Source: Piromyces finnis (Eukaryota > Neocallimastigomycota > Neocallimastigomycetes > Neocallimastigales > Neocallimastigaceae). Taken from it: a stretch of DNA of 24,470 nucleotides. Each line of letters begins with the position of its first letter. Position 1 is the first letter of the stretch. Location of the stretch: contig MCFH01000147.1 in the NCBI GenBank assembly GCA_002104945.1, positions 1-24,470 on the forward strand. Direction: 5' to 3'. Of this stretch, positions 9,362 to 20,076 are shown in pieces. Position numbers and translations under genes: made by a program. Below the pieces are notes generated by a model that made no database searches, was not told the DNA's origin, and was given only the letters and a program-made list of their open reading frames with translations.

Positions 9362-10027
9362 TATTGTTTAGTTTCTATCGGTAAACATTTTATTGATAAA
9401 AGCTTTAGACAAGGTTGGAAAGGCCTTAAAAAACTTGCCAAACCAAGTTATTCGTCCTCCCATGTTTCAACTATTAAGGACAAGAATGGCAAGGATTTAT
9501 TTACTCCTCAAGAACAATTAAAACGTTGGGCTGAACATTATGAAAATCTTGCATCTGATGTTACAAATCACAGCTTAAATCGTGGTTACTGGGAAAGAGC
9601 CTTCCAATTCAACCATATCAATCAAATAGCATGGGATATAAATGGTCCCATTTCTATTGAGGAAATTAGAAATGTTGTTCTGTCAATGAAGAATAACAAG
9701 GCTCCAGGTCCCGATGGTATCCCAATTGAATTTTTCAAAGCTTTCTTTTGTAACGAAGAACTGGAGAAAGAACATAAGTCTGCTGGAAATTGTCTTAAAT
9801 TAATTTTTAATAAAATCTGGAATGGTTCCTTTCCTTTGAAATGGAACTCTGCTTCCATTGTTTCTATTCCAAAGAAAGGCGATCTTTCAGACTGTAATAA
9901 TTATCGTGGTATTTCTCTCATCAATGTAGGTCTTAAAATTATTTCAAAAATTGTAACTAATAGAATTTCAAAGTATGCTCTTTCTCATAATTTTATAAGA
10001 CCTGAGCAATTTGGTTTTCGCAATTAA
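9362..10027 (+). pseudogene. Element 2 N-terminal half of reverse transcriptase (truncated)
   Basis: The frame is open from just after a stop at 9359-9361. Motifs parallel element 1: KAPGPDGIPIEFFKAFF (about 9704), SIPKKGDLSDCNNYRGISL (about 9862), then KIVTNRIS and FIRPEQFGFR (about 9996). It stops at TAA 10025-10027, right where LINE mosaic sequence begins. The Phe-Ala-Asp-Asp catalytic motif and everything after it are missing. A short region upstream (about 9325-9375) is out of frame with both neighbours, so the reading is broken there too. Confidence 0.85.
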
Positions 10028-10219
10028 TTCAACAATCTCATCAACATTTAGATCAAATACAGAGTATCCTTGTCGTGTTACCTTACGAAACTATAGACAT
10101 AAAAATTTACAATTCATCAAAAATTTGTATTTAACATAAGGCTAATGTCAAATTAGATGGACAATTCTCGAAATCTTTTAATAAAGTTTAAAAATATTTG
10201 ATGCTGTTAAAAAAAAAAA
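10028..10219 (+). mobile_element. Internally deleted LINE mosaic with A tail
   Basis: Four pieces of an element 1-like LINE lie in their original order but with the intervening parts gone. 10028-10046 matches the Gln-rich linker (about 1955-1974, better in the left-arm copy). 10051-10100 matches endonuclease sequence 2380-2430. 10105-10179 matches RT sequence 4241-4317, with few differences. 10180-10208 matches the 3' end 6286-6313. An 11-base A run follows (10209-10219). It codes for nothing. It sits directly on the break point of element 2. Confidence 0.85.
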
Positions 10220-10220
10220 T

Positions 10221-10560
10221 ACTTCATATGTAGAGGATCTCGCGGCTTTTCTTACTAAAACAATCCCTATCATTAGTAGCTCAATGGAGCTTCTTTTTAA
10301 TAGATTTAGTAAGATATCTAGTGTAATAAAGAGCGCCGACGTCCTATCGATATGGCAAAGGAACATTCTTAATATTCAATAGACAGGGTTCAATGCTAGT
10401 ATTTCTTCGAATGAAAACATTTTGAGCTCATGGGAGAGCTTAGTGAACACCACACTATCATACCTGATATTACTTCCCTTTTTTATTTCATTAGGTAGGG
10501 ACCAATCCTACACAGTACGAATTGCAGAGTTCATTGAACTTTTATGTAACTTTAATAATT
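10221..10560 (+). pseudogene. Higher-GC coding-like fragment of unknown origin
   Basis: From 10224 one frame reads SYVEDLAAFLTKTIPIISS and on to a stop at 10380-10382. It then continues in the same frame (from 10383) through NENILSSWESLVNT and GRDQSYTVRIAEFIELL to about 10550. The base composition is visibly less AT-rich than on either side, and the amino-acid mix looks protein-like. It lies between two LINE 3' ends, so it may be part of another mobile element or a captured gene piece. I do not recognise the family. Confidence 0.4.
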
Positions 10561-10700
10561 ATTTTATTTTATTTTATATTTATATTTATACATATATTAT
10601 TATTATATTATTATATCAATATGTATTATTATCTAATATAATCACAAATTAAATAAATAAATACAAGAAGTATATTCTCTTCCTAATCTAAAAAAAATAC

Positions 10701-10943
10701 TAAAGAAACAGTATGATAAGTTGGTAGAATTATACTTTCGTATAATAGTGGCTTTCTCACTTTAACTAAAGTTACTACAATATTCAATTTTTATTCATTT
10801 GTGTTTATTTAAACTTTTTTTTTTTTAATTTTTATTTTTTTTATTTTTATTTTTATTTTTTATAGCATGTATTATAATTTTAATTAAATTAATAATAAAG
10901 TTTAGTAATATTTGATGCTGTTAAAAAAAAAAAAAAAAAAAAA
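10701..10943 (+). mobile_element. 5'-truncated LINE copy (3' UTR and A tail)
   Basis: The main match runs from about 10727 and follows the element 1 3' UTR: ATAATAGTGGCTTTCTCAC (compare 6138-6157), CATTTGTGTTTATTTAAAC, then the shared end AATAAAGTTTAGTAATATTT and GATGCTGTT, and 21 A residues (10923-10943). Possible coding-end sequence with an internal deletion precedes it (AAGAAACAGTA, compare 6011-6021). This is a typical short, 5'-truncated LINE insertion. Confidence 0.85.
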
Positions 10944-11125
10944 GGTAAGTAGAATCAAAGTAGCCAATGTAATTATAACTTTGTTCCATAATAAAAACTG
11001 GATTTTATTTAAAGTCATAAACAATCACTACAGCTAATATTGTACTCAAGTATAATGACTTTTTTATATAAATTACTAAAATAATTAAATCAAATTTTTA
11101 TTTATTTATATTTAATGGTGTGTCT
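10944..11125 (+). mobile_element. Decayed LINE 3' end
   Basis: Right after the preceding A tail, GTAGCCAATG...AACTTTGTTCCATAATAA resembles the end of the element 1 coding region and its stop (about 6045-6080). It is followed by a weaker match to the 3' UTR (TATAATGACTTTT, then AAATTACTAAAATAATTAAA). No A tail is clear. It is older and more diverged than the other copies. Confidence 0.55.
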
Positions 11126-12064
11126 TAATTACAAATTTAATATAATAAGTAATCTATAATTTTTATTGCAAATAAAACTATTTATTTTCACTATTTTGCC
11201 TAGGAATTGAAGGATTACAAATATTATTTATAAAGATTTTATTACAAATATTAAATTTATATATTATTTTTAAATTTATCAAATAAAAAAAGTATTCGTT
11301 TTAATATTTTTTAAAATATTATAAACATTAATATTATTATATATATTTTAAAAAATCAATTTAAAGTTTTGCCTTTGTAAATTAAATATTAAGAAAAAAA
11401 AAAAAAAAAATTAATTATCTTATTTCATAACCCTTAGTATAAGAAGGTTAGAATAATATAATATTTTTTCAATTGTTAAATTTATGGAATTATTTAAGTT
11501 TACATTTTTTTATCCAACAAAAACATTGATTATATATTAATGCATGTGATCTATTTGAAATTTTGATCTTGAATTATCCACTTTTTTATTGTCCAACAAA
11601 AATTAATATGCCATGTGTATTAATTTGTATTTATTATAAATAATAATATTTAAGGAAAAATAAAACAAAAAATTGAAACATTTAATATAATATCGAGTTT
11701 TATTTTTTTTTAAAAAATACCATTTTAATAAAAATAATTATAGCATTTATAATTTTGAGTTTAATAGAAAAGTAATCCTTGCTATTTTAGTTTTATATAT
11801 TTTGTAATTATTATGGAAATATGATAGTTTTTTTTTATTAATAAAATTATAGTTTTAATATTATTATACCCAAATCATACATATTTAAATTTTCTATTTG
11901 TTTTTAACATCATTGCTTAAATTAAAATTTAGAAATCTGGGCATAGTTATTTTTATTAGCATTTTTATGTCATTAATAATAAAGATAGTGACAATAAAAA
12001 GAGAAATTAATATTATTTTAATACCACATTAAAAATAGTATATTGGAAATTTATAAAATTGTCA

Positions 12065-12065
<1 letters not shown>

Positions 12066-12105
<40 letters not shown>
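12066..12105. repeat. (AAT)n microsatellite
   Basis: About 13 uninterrupted ATA/AAT triplets in non-coding DNA. Confidence 0.95.
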
Positions 12106-12107
<2 letters not shown>

Positions 12108-12708
12108 TAAATAATGTTACTTTGTGAATTATATATTCATTATATTTACCATAATAAATTTAAAATCTTGTTTCATAGTTTTTTCATTTGTATTTATATA
12201 GAATATATTAAACTCGAAATATTTGTTTTGATGTATTTTTTTTTTTCATTAATAATGTTATTGAGTATTATTTTTATTAAAAATTCTAATAAGCCTTTAA
12301 AAAATATTATTATAGGCAATAATGTTACTTTTTAATTTCATTTAGGTATTAAGATTTAAGAATAATATTTAATTGTAAATTATTTTTTAACTTCAAAGTT
12401 TATATTTAACTTTTATTACATTTCTTTTTTCTTTTCTTTTTTTTTTTTAATACTACTACTACTACTAATAAATTAAATATAAAAAATATTTAAATATAAA
12501 ATAAATTTTATAATTTTATAAAACATAATAATAATTTTATCCCTAATAATGAATTAAAAATCAATTATTAAATTAATATAAATATTTATTTTAGTTAGTT
12601 CGTTCGTATAGTTTATTATACCTAAAAAAAAAAAAGTTCTATAAATTTAATGCCATTATTTATTTGAAATATTTATTATGGAATTTATTATAGATAATAT
12701 CAAAGGAG

Positions 12709-12860
<152 letters not shown>

Positions 12861-13547
12861 CGGAAATTATATTAATCGATTAATTCTCACACCTTTTCAG
12901 TTTATTTAAATACTTTTATTTTATTGGTAGATATTTCAATAAATCTATATTGAATAAATTTATTATATATAATATATTTATTTTATATGCTATATTAATT
13001 TTTTAGATTCAATTTAACTCTTAGATATTTTTTTTATAAGGCATGCTTTATGCTTTGAATACCTTTCTTATTATTGTTGCATTTAATAATTAATTTGTGA
13101 AATTTAATTTGATGATTAGATTGGTGCTTTTTTCCTGTAAAATACTTTCTTTTTCTGATATCAAATATATAACTATATGCTTCGATCTATTTTTATATAT
13201 ACAGTAATATATAATCATCAATTAAATAATAAATAATAAAGGGTCTAAAATAAACTATAGCTACCTTTATATAACTAATAAGAAAGTATTTATATATTAC
13301 AATGAAATACTTGTGAATTTAAAATTGGATTTAACTTGAAAATAATATAGCACTTTTTTAAATATTTTAAATATTACACATCTTTAATCATCTTTTAAAG
13401 ATGTAATAATTAAAAAAATTTTGATTTATTAAAAAATATATATTAAATATTTAATTTACAATTTTATTTATTATCAAAATATTCTATTTATATATTAATT
13501 ATATATATTACATTACACATTATATATATTAATAAAAAAAATAAAAA

Positions 13548-13549
<2 letters not shown>

Positions 13550-13580
<31 letters not shown>

Positions 13581-13626
13581 TTGTTTCTGTTAAGCAATAA
13601 AGAGAGCCTTTTTTTTTTTTTTTTTT
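13550..13626. repeat. Paired A run and T run
   Basis: 26 A residues (13550-13575) and 18 T residues (13609-13626) flank a 33-base less AT-biased spacer. They could form a fold-back, but no function is evident. Confidence 0.85.
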
Positions 13627-14316
13627 AAATCAATGTTAATATTTAGTTAAACGTAAAGTTAAGCTAAAATATTAAAATTGAAGTTTTTAATTAATTTCTA
13701 TATATTTAATAATTATTTGTTTAATAGAAGCAAAGGATAAATTAACGAAAGTTTTATTATTTTTATTGTTCAATTAAGTAAATAATTACTGATATTTTTT
13801 TTAAACTTTCAATCAATTGAAAATTGGTTCAAATACTTTTTTATTTTTAAATAATTTATTTAAAATTCCCTTTTTATTATTTTATTAATAATAATTTAAT
13901 TAGCATATTATATTTCAGATAAAAAAGTATATAATATTAACATAAAATTATTTAATTTTGATTACATTATTACAATTAAAATATAATAAAAAGTAATTTG
14001 TGATGATTTAAATAAAAATACAAATACTTCCCAGAAATAATACGCTTATTAAATTTTTACCACAATAAAGAAATATTATTATATTATTGTTATATATAAT
14101 AACTAATTACAATTTATAATAATAATAAATATTAACAATACTATATTAATAAAATTAGTATTAAAAAATAAATAATAAAAAATAAAAATATAGAAATAGT
14201 AAAAAACAACAACAACAACTCTATTATTTCTTTTTAAAGCAAAAAAAAAAAAAAAAAATAATAATAATAAAAATAAAATATATAGATTTTTTTAAAAACG
14301 TTAATTGATATTAAAA

Positions 14317-14389
14317 ATGGCTACCGAAAATTCATTATGGTATATGAAATCTGATAATTTGGAAAATTCACCCAAATGTAATTATTACT

Positions 14390-14437
<48 letters not shown>

Positions 14438-15635
14438 AATGTTATATATGATAAAAACATTTCTTTAAATAATAAATATAAATCTTTTACTTCATTTAAA
14501 ATATACTAACAAATAATTTTTTTTCTTTTTTCTTTTTTATTTTATTGAATATGCTTTTTTAAAATGAATATATATTATATATTACACATTATATAGATGT
14601 TATTGGGATATGTGCTATGGACAATAAAGCACGTTCAAAGCCCATGAGAAATATATTAAATAGATTACTTTCAACAGGAGAATTTCAAATTGTAATATTC
14701 GGAGATAAAGTCATTCTTGATGAAAGTAAATTGAAATCCTTTTTTTTTTTTTTTTTTAATTTCAAAAATAAAGTTTACATATAGAATGCAACTTAATATT
14801 GAATTTTTGGAATAATTATTTATGCTATTAAAAAGAAATATATATATGTTGTTTTATTATTATTATTATTATAAAAAAAAAACCGAAAACAAACAAACAA
14901 AAAAAAAAAAAAAAGAAAAAAAAAATGGTTATTTAATAAATATTATCAATATAGGGCATATATATATAAATTATATATTATTCAAATATGCAAATTGCAA
15001 ATTAGTATCTAATAAAAAAATTACTATTTATTTTTAATTAATAATTTATTTAAAAGGTATTGAAAGTTGGCCAATATGTGATTTTTTAATATCTTTTTTT
15101 TCAAAAGGATTCCCACTTCAAAAAGCAATTGATTATGTTAATTTAAGAAAACCATACTGTATCAATGATTTAGAGATGCAACGCTTATTATTAGATAGAC
15201 GTCTTGTTTTAAAATTATTAGATGCTATTCATGCTTCATCTCCAAAAAGACTTTTTGTTGATAATAATCATAGTGAATGGGTACCTGATAGTTTAATAGA
15301 AAAAGTTAAAGAAAGAATGGGTATTGATCTTTATGCTCCAGAATTTAAAACCAATGGAAAAATTATTCAAATTGATGCTGATACTATATCATTAGATGGA
15401 AAAATATTGAAAAAACCATTTGTAGAGAAGCCAATATGTGGTGAAGATCATAATATATATATATATTATCCTCAATCAACTGGTGGTGGTGTAAGAAAAT
15501 TATTTAGAAAGGTAATATTAATAAATATTAAATAAATGAAATTATTTAGTTATTTTATTATTTTTCGAAGTTTTTTTATTTAAAATATTTATAAAAATTT
15601 GATATAGTAAATAAATAACTTGATAACATAATGAT

Positions 15636-15687
<52 letters not shown>

Positions 15688-18600
15688 TATTTAATGAACA
15701 TTATAGGTCGGAAATAAGTCAAGTGAGTTTTGTCCAACAATAACAAATATTAGAACAGATGCTGAATATATATATGAAGAATTTATGAAAGTTGATAATT
15801 GTGAAGATGTTAAAGTATATACTATTGGTGAAAATTATGCACATGCTGAAACTAGAAAGTGACTATGAATTTTGATTTATATTTAAAAATAATATTTTAT
15901 TGATATTAACTATTAATTATTAATATTAACTATTAACTATTGTAATTTTTAATATTATCAATAATATATCAATCTATTATATTTATTAAAATAATCAACA
16001 TAAAAAATATATTTATCGAATTTTAATATTTAAAAATAATAACAAACAAAATGATATTTAATATTTCAATAATATTCTTGATAAAAACTCAAATTTATAT
16101 AACATGTAATACTAATAGATCACCAGTTGTTGATGGTGTCGTTTGCAGAAATGCTGAAGGAAAAGAAGTAAGATATGTAACAGCTTTAAGTGAAGAAGAA
16201 AAAATGTTTGCTAATAATGTATGCACTGCCTTTTTACAAGCTGTTTGTGGTTTTGATTTGTTAAGAGTTCGTGGAAAATCATATGTTATTGATGTTAATG
16301 GTTGGTCATTTGTTAAGGGTAATGATGAATATTATGATAATTGTGCAAGAGTAAGTAAAATTGTTAATATAACTTTTTTTTTTTTATAAAAACTATAAAG
16401 AGCAATAATACACTATAAATATTATTATAATATTAATAACTATAAATAATTTAATTTATTTTTTTTTATATATTTTTGTTTTCATAAGATTTTAAGAAAT
16501 TTATTTTTAGAATATGCAACCCAAAGAAATATAAAAAGTTCTGTAGTAAAGGAACAAAATTTTGATACCAGATGGAGATTGAAGGGATTTATATCAGTAT
16601 TTAGACATGGTGATAGAACTCCAAAACAAAAGATGAAGTTCCAATTTAGAAGCAAGCCATTTGTTGATTTATTAAAGGGTTCGAAAGATGAGGTATTTTT
16701 TCAATTTCTATAATACAATTTTATTATATATATATATATATATTTTTTTTTCGAAGTCTTAATAATTATAATACTTATAATGGTAATAATTATAATAATA
16801 TTATTTTTTATTATTATCCTATTTTTTATTATTATCCTATTTTTTTTATTATGATAATTTTAATACAAGATAATTCTTAGAAATCCAGATCAATTAAAAG
16901 AAGTCGTTAAAGCTGCTAATGAAGCATATGAATTAAAATGCGAAGATTTAGCATTATTAGAACAATTAAAATATATATTATATAAAAAGTCAAAACTACC
17001 TGGAACAAAGGTACAGCTTAAACCAAGTTATAATAAAGAAACGGGTGATCTAAAAAAATTTCAATTAATTGTAAAATGGTATATATTTATATATAAATTT
17101 AAATTTATTTTTATTTATTTTTTTTTATTTACAGTTAAATTAATTATTCAATTTATTATTATTATTATTATTATTATCATCATATAAAGGGGTGGTGAGG
17201 TAGATTTTTTTTTTTTTCTTTTTTAATTATATTATATATAAAAATAATATAATAAAATTTATTTATTTAATCGTTCATTTTATAATAAATTTAATATAAT
17301 TATTACCATCATGACAGTTCACACATGCAGGTCGTCATCATAGTAGAGATTTAGGCGAAAATTTGAATAAGGTAAAGATATATTTTAATTTATTTTTTAT
17401 AGAAAAATATATATATATATATTGATATATTAAATGTTTTTTAATTTTTTTTTATGTTGTTTTAATATATTATAGGATATAACAATTATGAATCCAAAAT
17501 GTTTAGATAATGTAAAAATGTATAGTTCATCGGAAAGACGTGTTGTTGCAACGGCTGATATATTCTCAAAGGCATTTTTAAAGGTTTCTGAATTACCAAA
17601 AGATTTTTTAATAATAAGTAAAGAAATGCTAGATGATACAAATGCAGCAAAGGAACAAATGGAAAGTGTTAAAACAAAACTTCAAGATATATTTAATCCA
17701 AAACAAGGATTTAGCTGTCCATCTAGTTTTATTTTACCAAAAAATATGGAAGATCCTCCAGTATTAGTACAAGATACTATTGATTTATTATGTTCATTAA
17801 GAGAAGTTATGAATGAAAATTTCAGAACTTTGGATGTTGATAAACTACAGTCAAGATGGTGTTGTTCAGAAAGTCCAGATTTATTTAAAGAACGTTGGGA
17901 AAAACTTTTCCATGAATTTTGTGATACTTATAACAGAAAAAATGTATTCGATACCTCAAAAATTTCAGAACTCTATGATTCATTGAAATATGATGCTCTT
18001 CATAATAGAGATTTCTTAGAAGGCATATTTTCTTCACCTAAATATGGTCGAGATTTATTAAGACAACTTTATAGAAAAGCTAAAGTTTTGTTTGATTTTG
18101 TAGCACCACATGAGTATGGTATTGAAGATTCCGAGAAGTTGGAAATTGGTTTATTAAATTCAAAACCATTACTTTTAAAAATACTAGGTCATATACAGGA
18201 AGTCAAGTCTTCACCAACCCCTTGTGCTCGTCTCTTTTTCACAAAGGAATCAAAGGTAATTTGCTTATTAAATATCATTTTATTAAGTGAATTACCAACA
18301 AGTGTTGATAAAGCTGATACTGATGAACTTGATTGTAATTATTTTATTTTCAATTATATTTTTATAATTATATTTTTATATATATTATCATCCTTATATA
18401 TTAATTTATTTGGATTGTATATAAAGACATATAAAATGATTCATTATTATTAATCTTTTTTTTTTTCTTTATTTATAAATATACCAATGATTAGACTTAA
18501 CACAAATAACATTTGAAATTTATGAAAGAAGTAAGAATGTTGGTCCAGATCAATATATTTCAGAGTATTCAATGAGAGTTTCATTTAGTCCTGGTGCACA

Positions 18601-18882
18601 TGATTCTAATTTAATAGATCTTCAAATTGATGGTAAACACTCTATATCCGTTGCCCCTAGAAAGTAACTATTCTTTTTTTTTTTTTTTAAATCATATTTT
18701 CTTAAATCTAATTTTATATAAAAATGTAAAATGTAAAATATTTATTATTATTTATTAATATAAATTTATTAACATATATTTATTAATATATATATTTAAT
18801 TTAAAAAAGATTTATAACAGATCATGTATCATTAGATTTTGGTATTAAGGCTCTTAATGATGTTATTGACAATAAGAAATAA
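14317..18882 (+). CDS. PPIP5K / Vip1 / Asp1-family inositol pyrophosphate kinase-phosphatase
   Basis: This bifunctional cytosolic enzyme family phosphorylates IP6/5-InsP7 at position 1 through an ATP-grasp kinase domain and reverses this through a histidine-phosphatase domain. My model has 12 exons: 14317-14377, 14597-14725, 15057-15511, 15707-15858, 16119-16350, 16489-16692, 16870-17078, 17190-17199, 17318-17371, 17476-18334, 18495-18663 and 18810-18882. They total 2607 nt (868 residues plus stop) with consistent phases. The kinase part (about 20-345) shows [51 protein letters not shown] and [11 protein letters not shown]. The phosphatase part (about 370-860) shows [13 protein letters not shown] (His about 383), [27 protein letters not shown] and [10 protein letters not shown]. 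At 868 residues it is compact, near fission-yeast Asp1 and shorter than budding-yeast Vip1. The start follows an A-rich context just before the domain. Many variants have Ala where this one has Gly in RHGDRTP. No frame break was found. Confidence 0.95.
14378..14596 (+). other. PPIP5K intron 1 with a 43-T tract
   Basis: This GT-AG intron in phase 1 lies between SPK and VIGIC. It contains 43 consecutive T residues (14391-14433) starting only 13 bases after the donor. The acceptor ATATAG precedes exon 2 at 14597. The T tract is far from the acceptor, so it is not an ordinary polypyrimidine tract. Confidence 0.88.
15637..15683 (+). repeat. (AAT)n microsatellite in PPIP5K intron 3
   Basis: About 15 AAT triplets lie in the intron 15512-15706, between the LFRK and VGNKSSE exons. 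Being intronic, length change there would not alter the protein. Confidence 0.93.
17190..17199 (+). other. 10-nt microexon of the PPIP5K gene
   Basis: GGGGTGGTGA plus the split codon from exon 7 supplies Gly-Gly-Glu of the conserved K-W-G-G-E motif. It is flanked by AAAG before and GTAGAT after. The upstream exon ends AAATG (17078) and the downstream exon begins TTCACACATGCAGG (17318), giving [13 protein letters not shown], which matches the family motif KWGGELTHAGR. Skipping these 10 nt would shift the frame. The flanking introns are 111 and 118 nt. Confidence 0.88.
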
Positions 18883-18910
18883 TTTTTTTTTAATCATTAA
18901 CTAATAGATG

Positions 18911-18911
18911 A

Positions 18912-18997
<86 letters not shown>

Positions 18998-19084
18998 GCA
19001 TAATAAACATAAACATAATAACAATAACAATAATAATAACAACAATAACAATAATAATAATGGTAATAGTAATAGTAATAATAA
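18911..19084. repeat. (AAT)n / (AAC)n compound microsatellite
   Basis: A long run of AAT triplets grades into AAC, GAT and AGT variants, starting 29 bases after the PPIP5K stop codon. Opposite-strand reading gives only a poly-Leu frame (19126-18890), which is not a gene. Confidence 0.93.
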
Positions 19085-19170
19085 AATAAAAAAAAAGAAT
19101 GAAAAAAATAATAAAAATAATATCATTATTTGGATATATAAAAACTATAAAAAATAATTAATAACTAATA

Positions 19171-19288
19171 ACAAAAAAAACAAAAAAAAACAAAAAAAAA
19201 CAAAAAACAAAAAACAAAAAACAAAAAACAAAAAACAAAAAACAAAAAACAAAAAACAACAAACAAACAAACAAACAAAAACAAAAAA
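19171..19288. repeat. (CAAAAAA)n minisatellite
   Basis: Units of C plus 9 A, then C plus 6 A, then C plus 3 A are repeated in a row, a graded shortening of the A run along the array. The + strand has almost no G or T here. Confidence 0.93.
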
Positions 19289-20076
19289 TTAAAGTAATAA
19301 AAAATCGTTTACTGGTTTGAAATATTATTAATAAAATAGAATTTTTTTTTTTAAAAAAAGATAATTAATTTAATATACAATTGATTTTAAAAAATATTTT
19401 ATTTTAGAATAAGTTTTTCTCACTCTTATACTCTTTCTTTTTCGTTTTATTTATTTATTTATTTTTATAATATTAATAAGTATAGTTTATTAAATAATAA
19501 CAGTAATAATTAAAATGGTTAAAGAAATTTTTTTTTAAAATTCCTTTTTTTATTTTATTAATAATTTATTGGAAAATCATTTATTTATTAGTAAAATTCA
19601 TTTTTAATAAAATTAAATTTATGTTAAAAAACATAGTAAATTATATATATATAATTTACTGTCAAAATATTTAATAATAATTTATTTAAAATATTTATAT
19701 AAGTATCTAAAAATGAAAAATAAAAGTACTTTAAAAAACAAAGCAAAATAAATAGAGAAATAAAAAATAAATATTTAATAAAAAACAGGTGTAAATTTAT
19801 TATTATTATTATTTTTATATATAATCATTGCTTAGAAACTTTAATAATTATGTTTTTTTAATAGGATTTAATATTTTTTATTTGTTAAGCATTTTATTAA
19901 TGGAAAATAAAATAAAATTGTTATTTAGCATAATTTAAAAATCTTATATATATATAAAAAAAAGTATCATATTTCACATTTTTTCTTTATATTTTTTTTA
20001 TGTTTTTTTTATTTTTTAATTTTATCTATTATTTATACGCATTACACATACACATATAATAATAAAACAAAAAATT

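Larger units (their letters stand above)
7838..10027 (+). mobile_element. LINE element 2 coding region (diverged family, 3'-truncated)
   Basis: This is a second APE-type LINE in the same orientation as element 1, with the same domain order but clearly diverged sequence. It runs from ATG 7838 through the RRM-like domain, endonuclease and linker into the RT, and stops at PEQFGFR (about 10000-10023), before the catalytic Asp-Asp motif. There the sequence changes abruptly into pieces resembling element 1. It therefore cannot encode an active RT. Its true 5' end is not resolved and could lie anywhere from 6361 to 7838. Confidence 0.88.
18883..20076. other. Intergenic region between PPIP5K and the coiled-coil gene
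   Basis: About 1.2 kb downstream of the PPIP5K stop carries (AAT)n and (CA6)n-type arrays, then AT-rich DNA with no coding-like frame. The last 100 bases before the next ATG change from T-rich to A-rich (TACACATACACATATAATAA), as expected for a promoter and 5' UTR, but no specific element can be named. Confidence 0.7.

Noticed and set aside
10178-10366. Minus-strand 62-codon frame
   Set aside because: It spans a LINE 3' end and the start of the unknown fragment; the + strand frame is longer and more protein-like.
12114-12335. 73-codon open frame with many Ile/Phe residues
   Set aside because: Composition is that of random AT-rich DNA, with no neighbour gene, splice partner or motif.
18890-19126. 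Minus-strand poly-Leu frame that resembles a membrane protein
   Set aside because: It is the reverse reading of (AAT)n/(AAC)n repeats.
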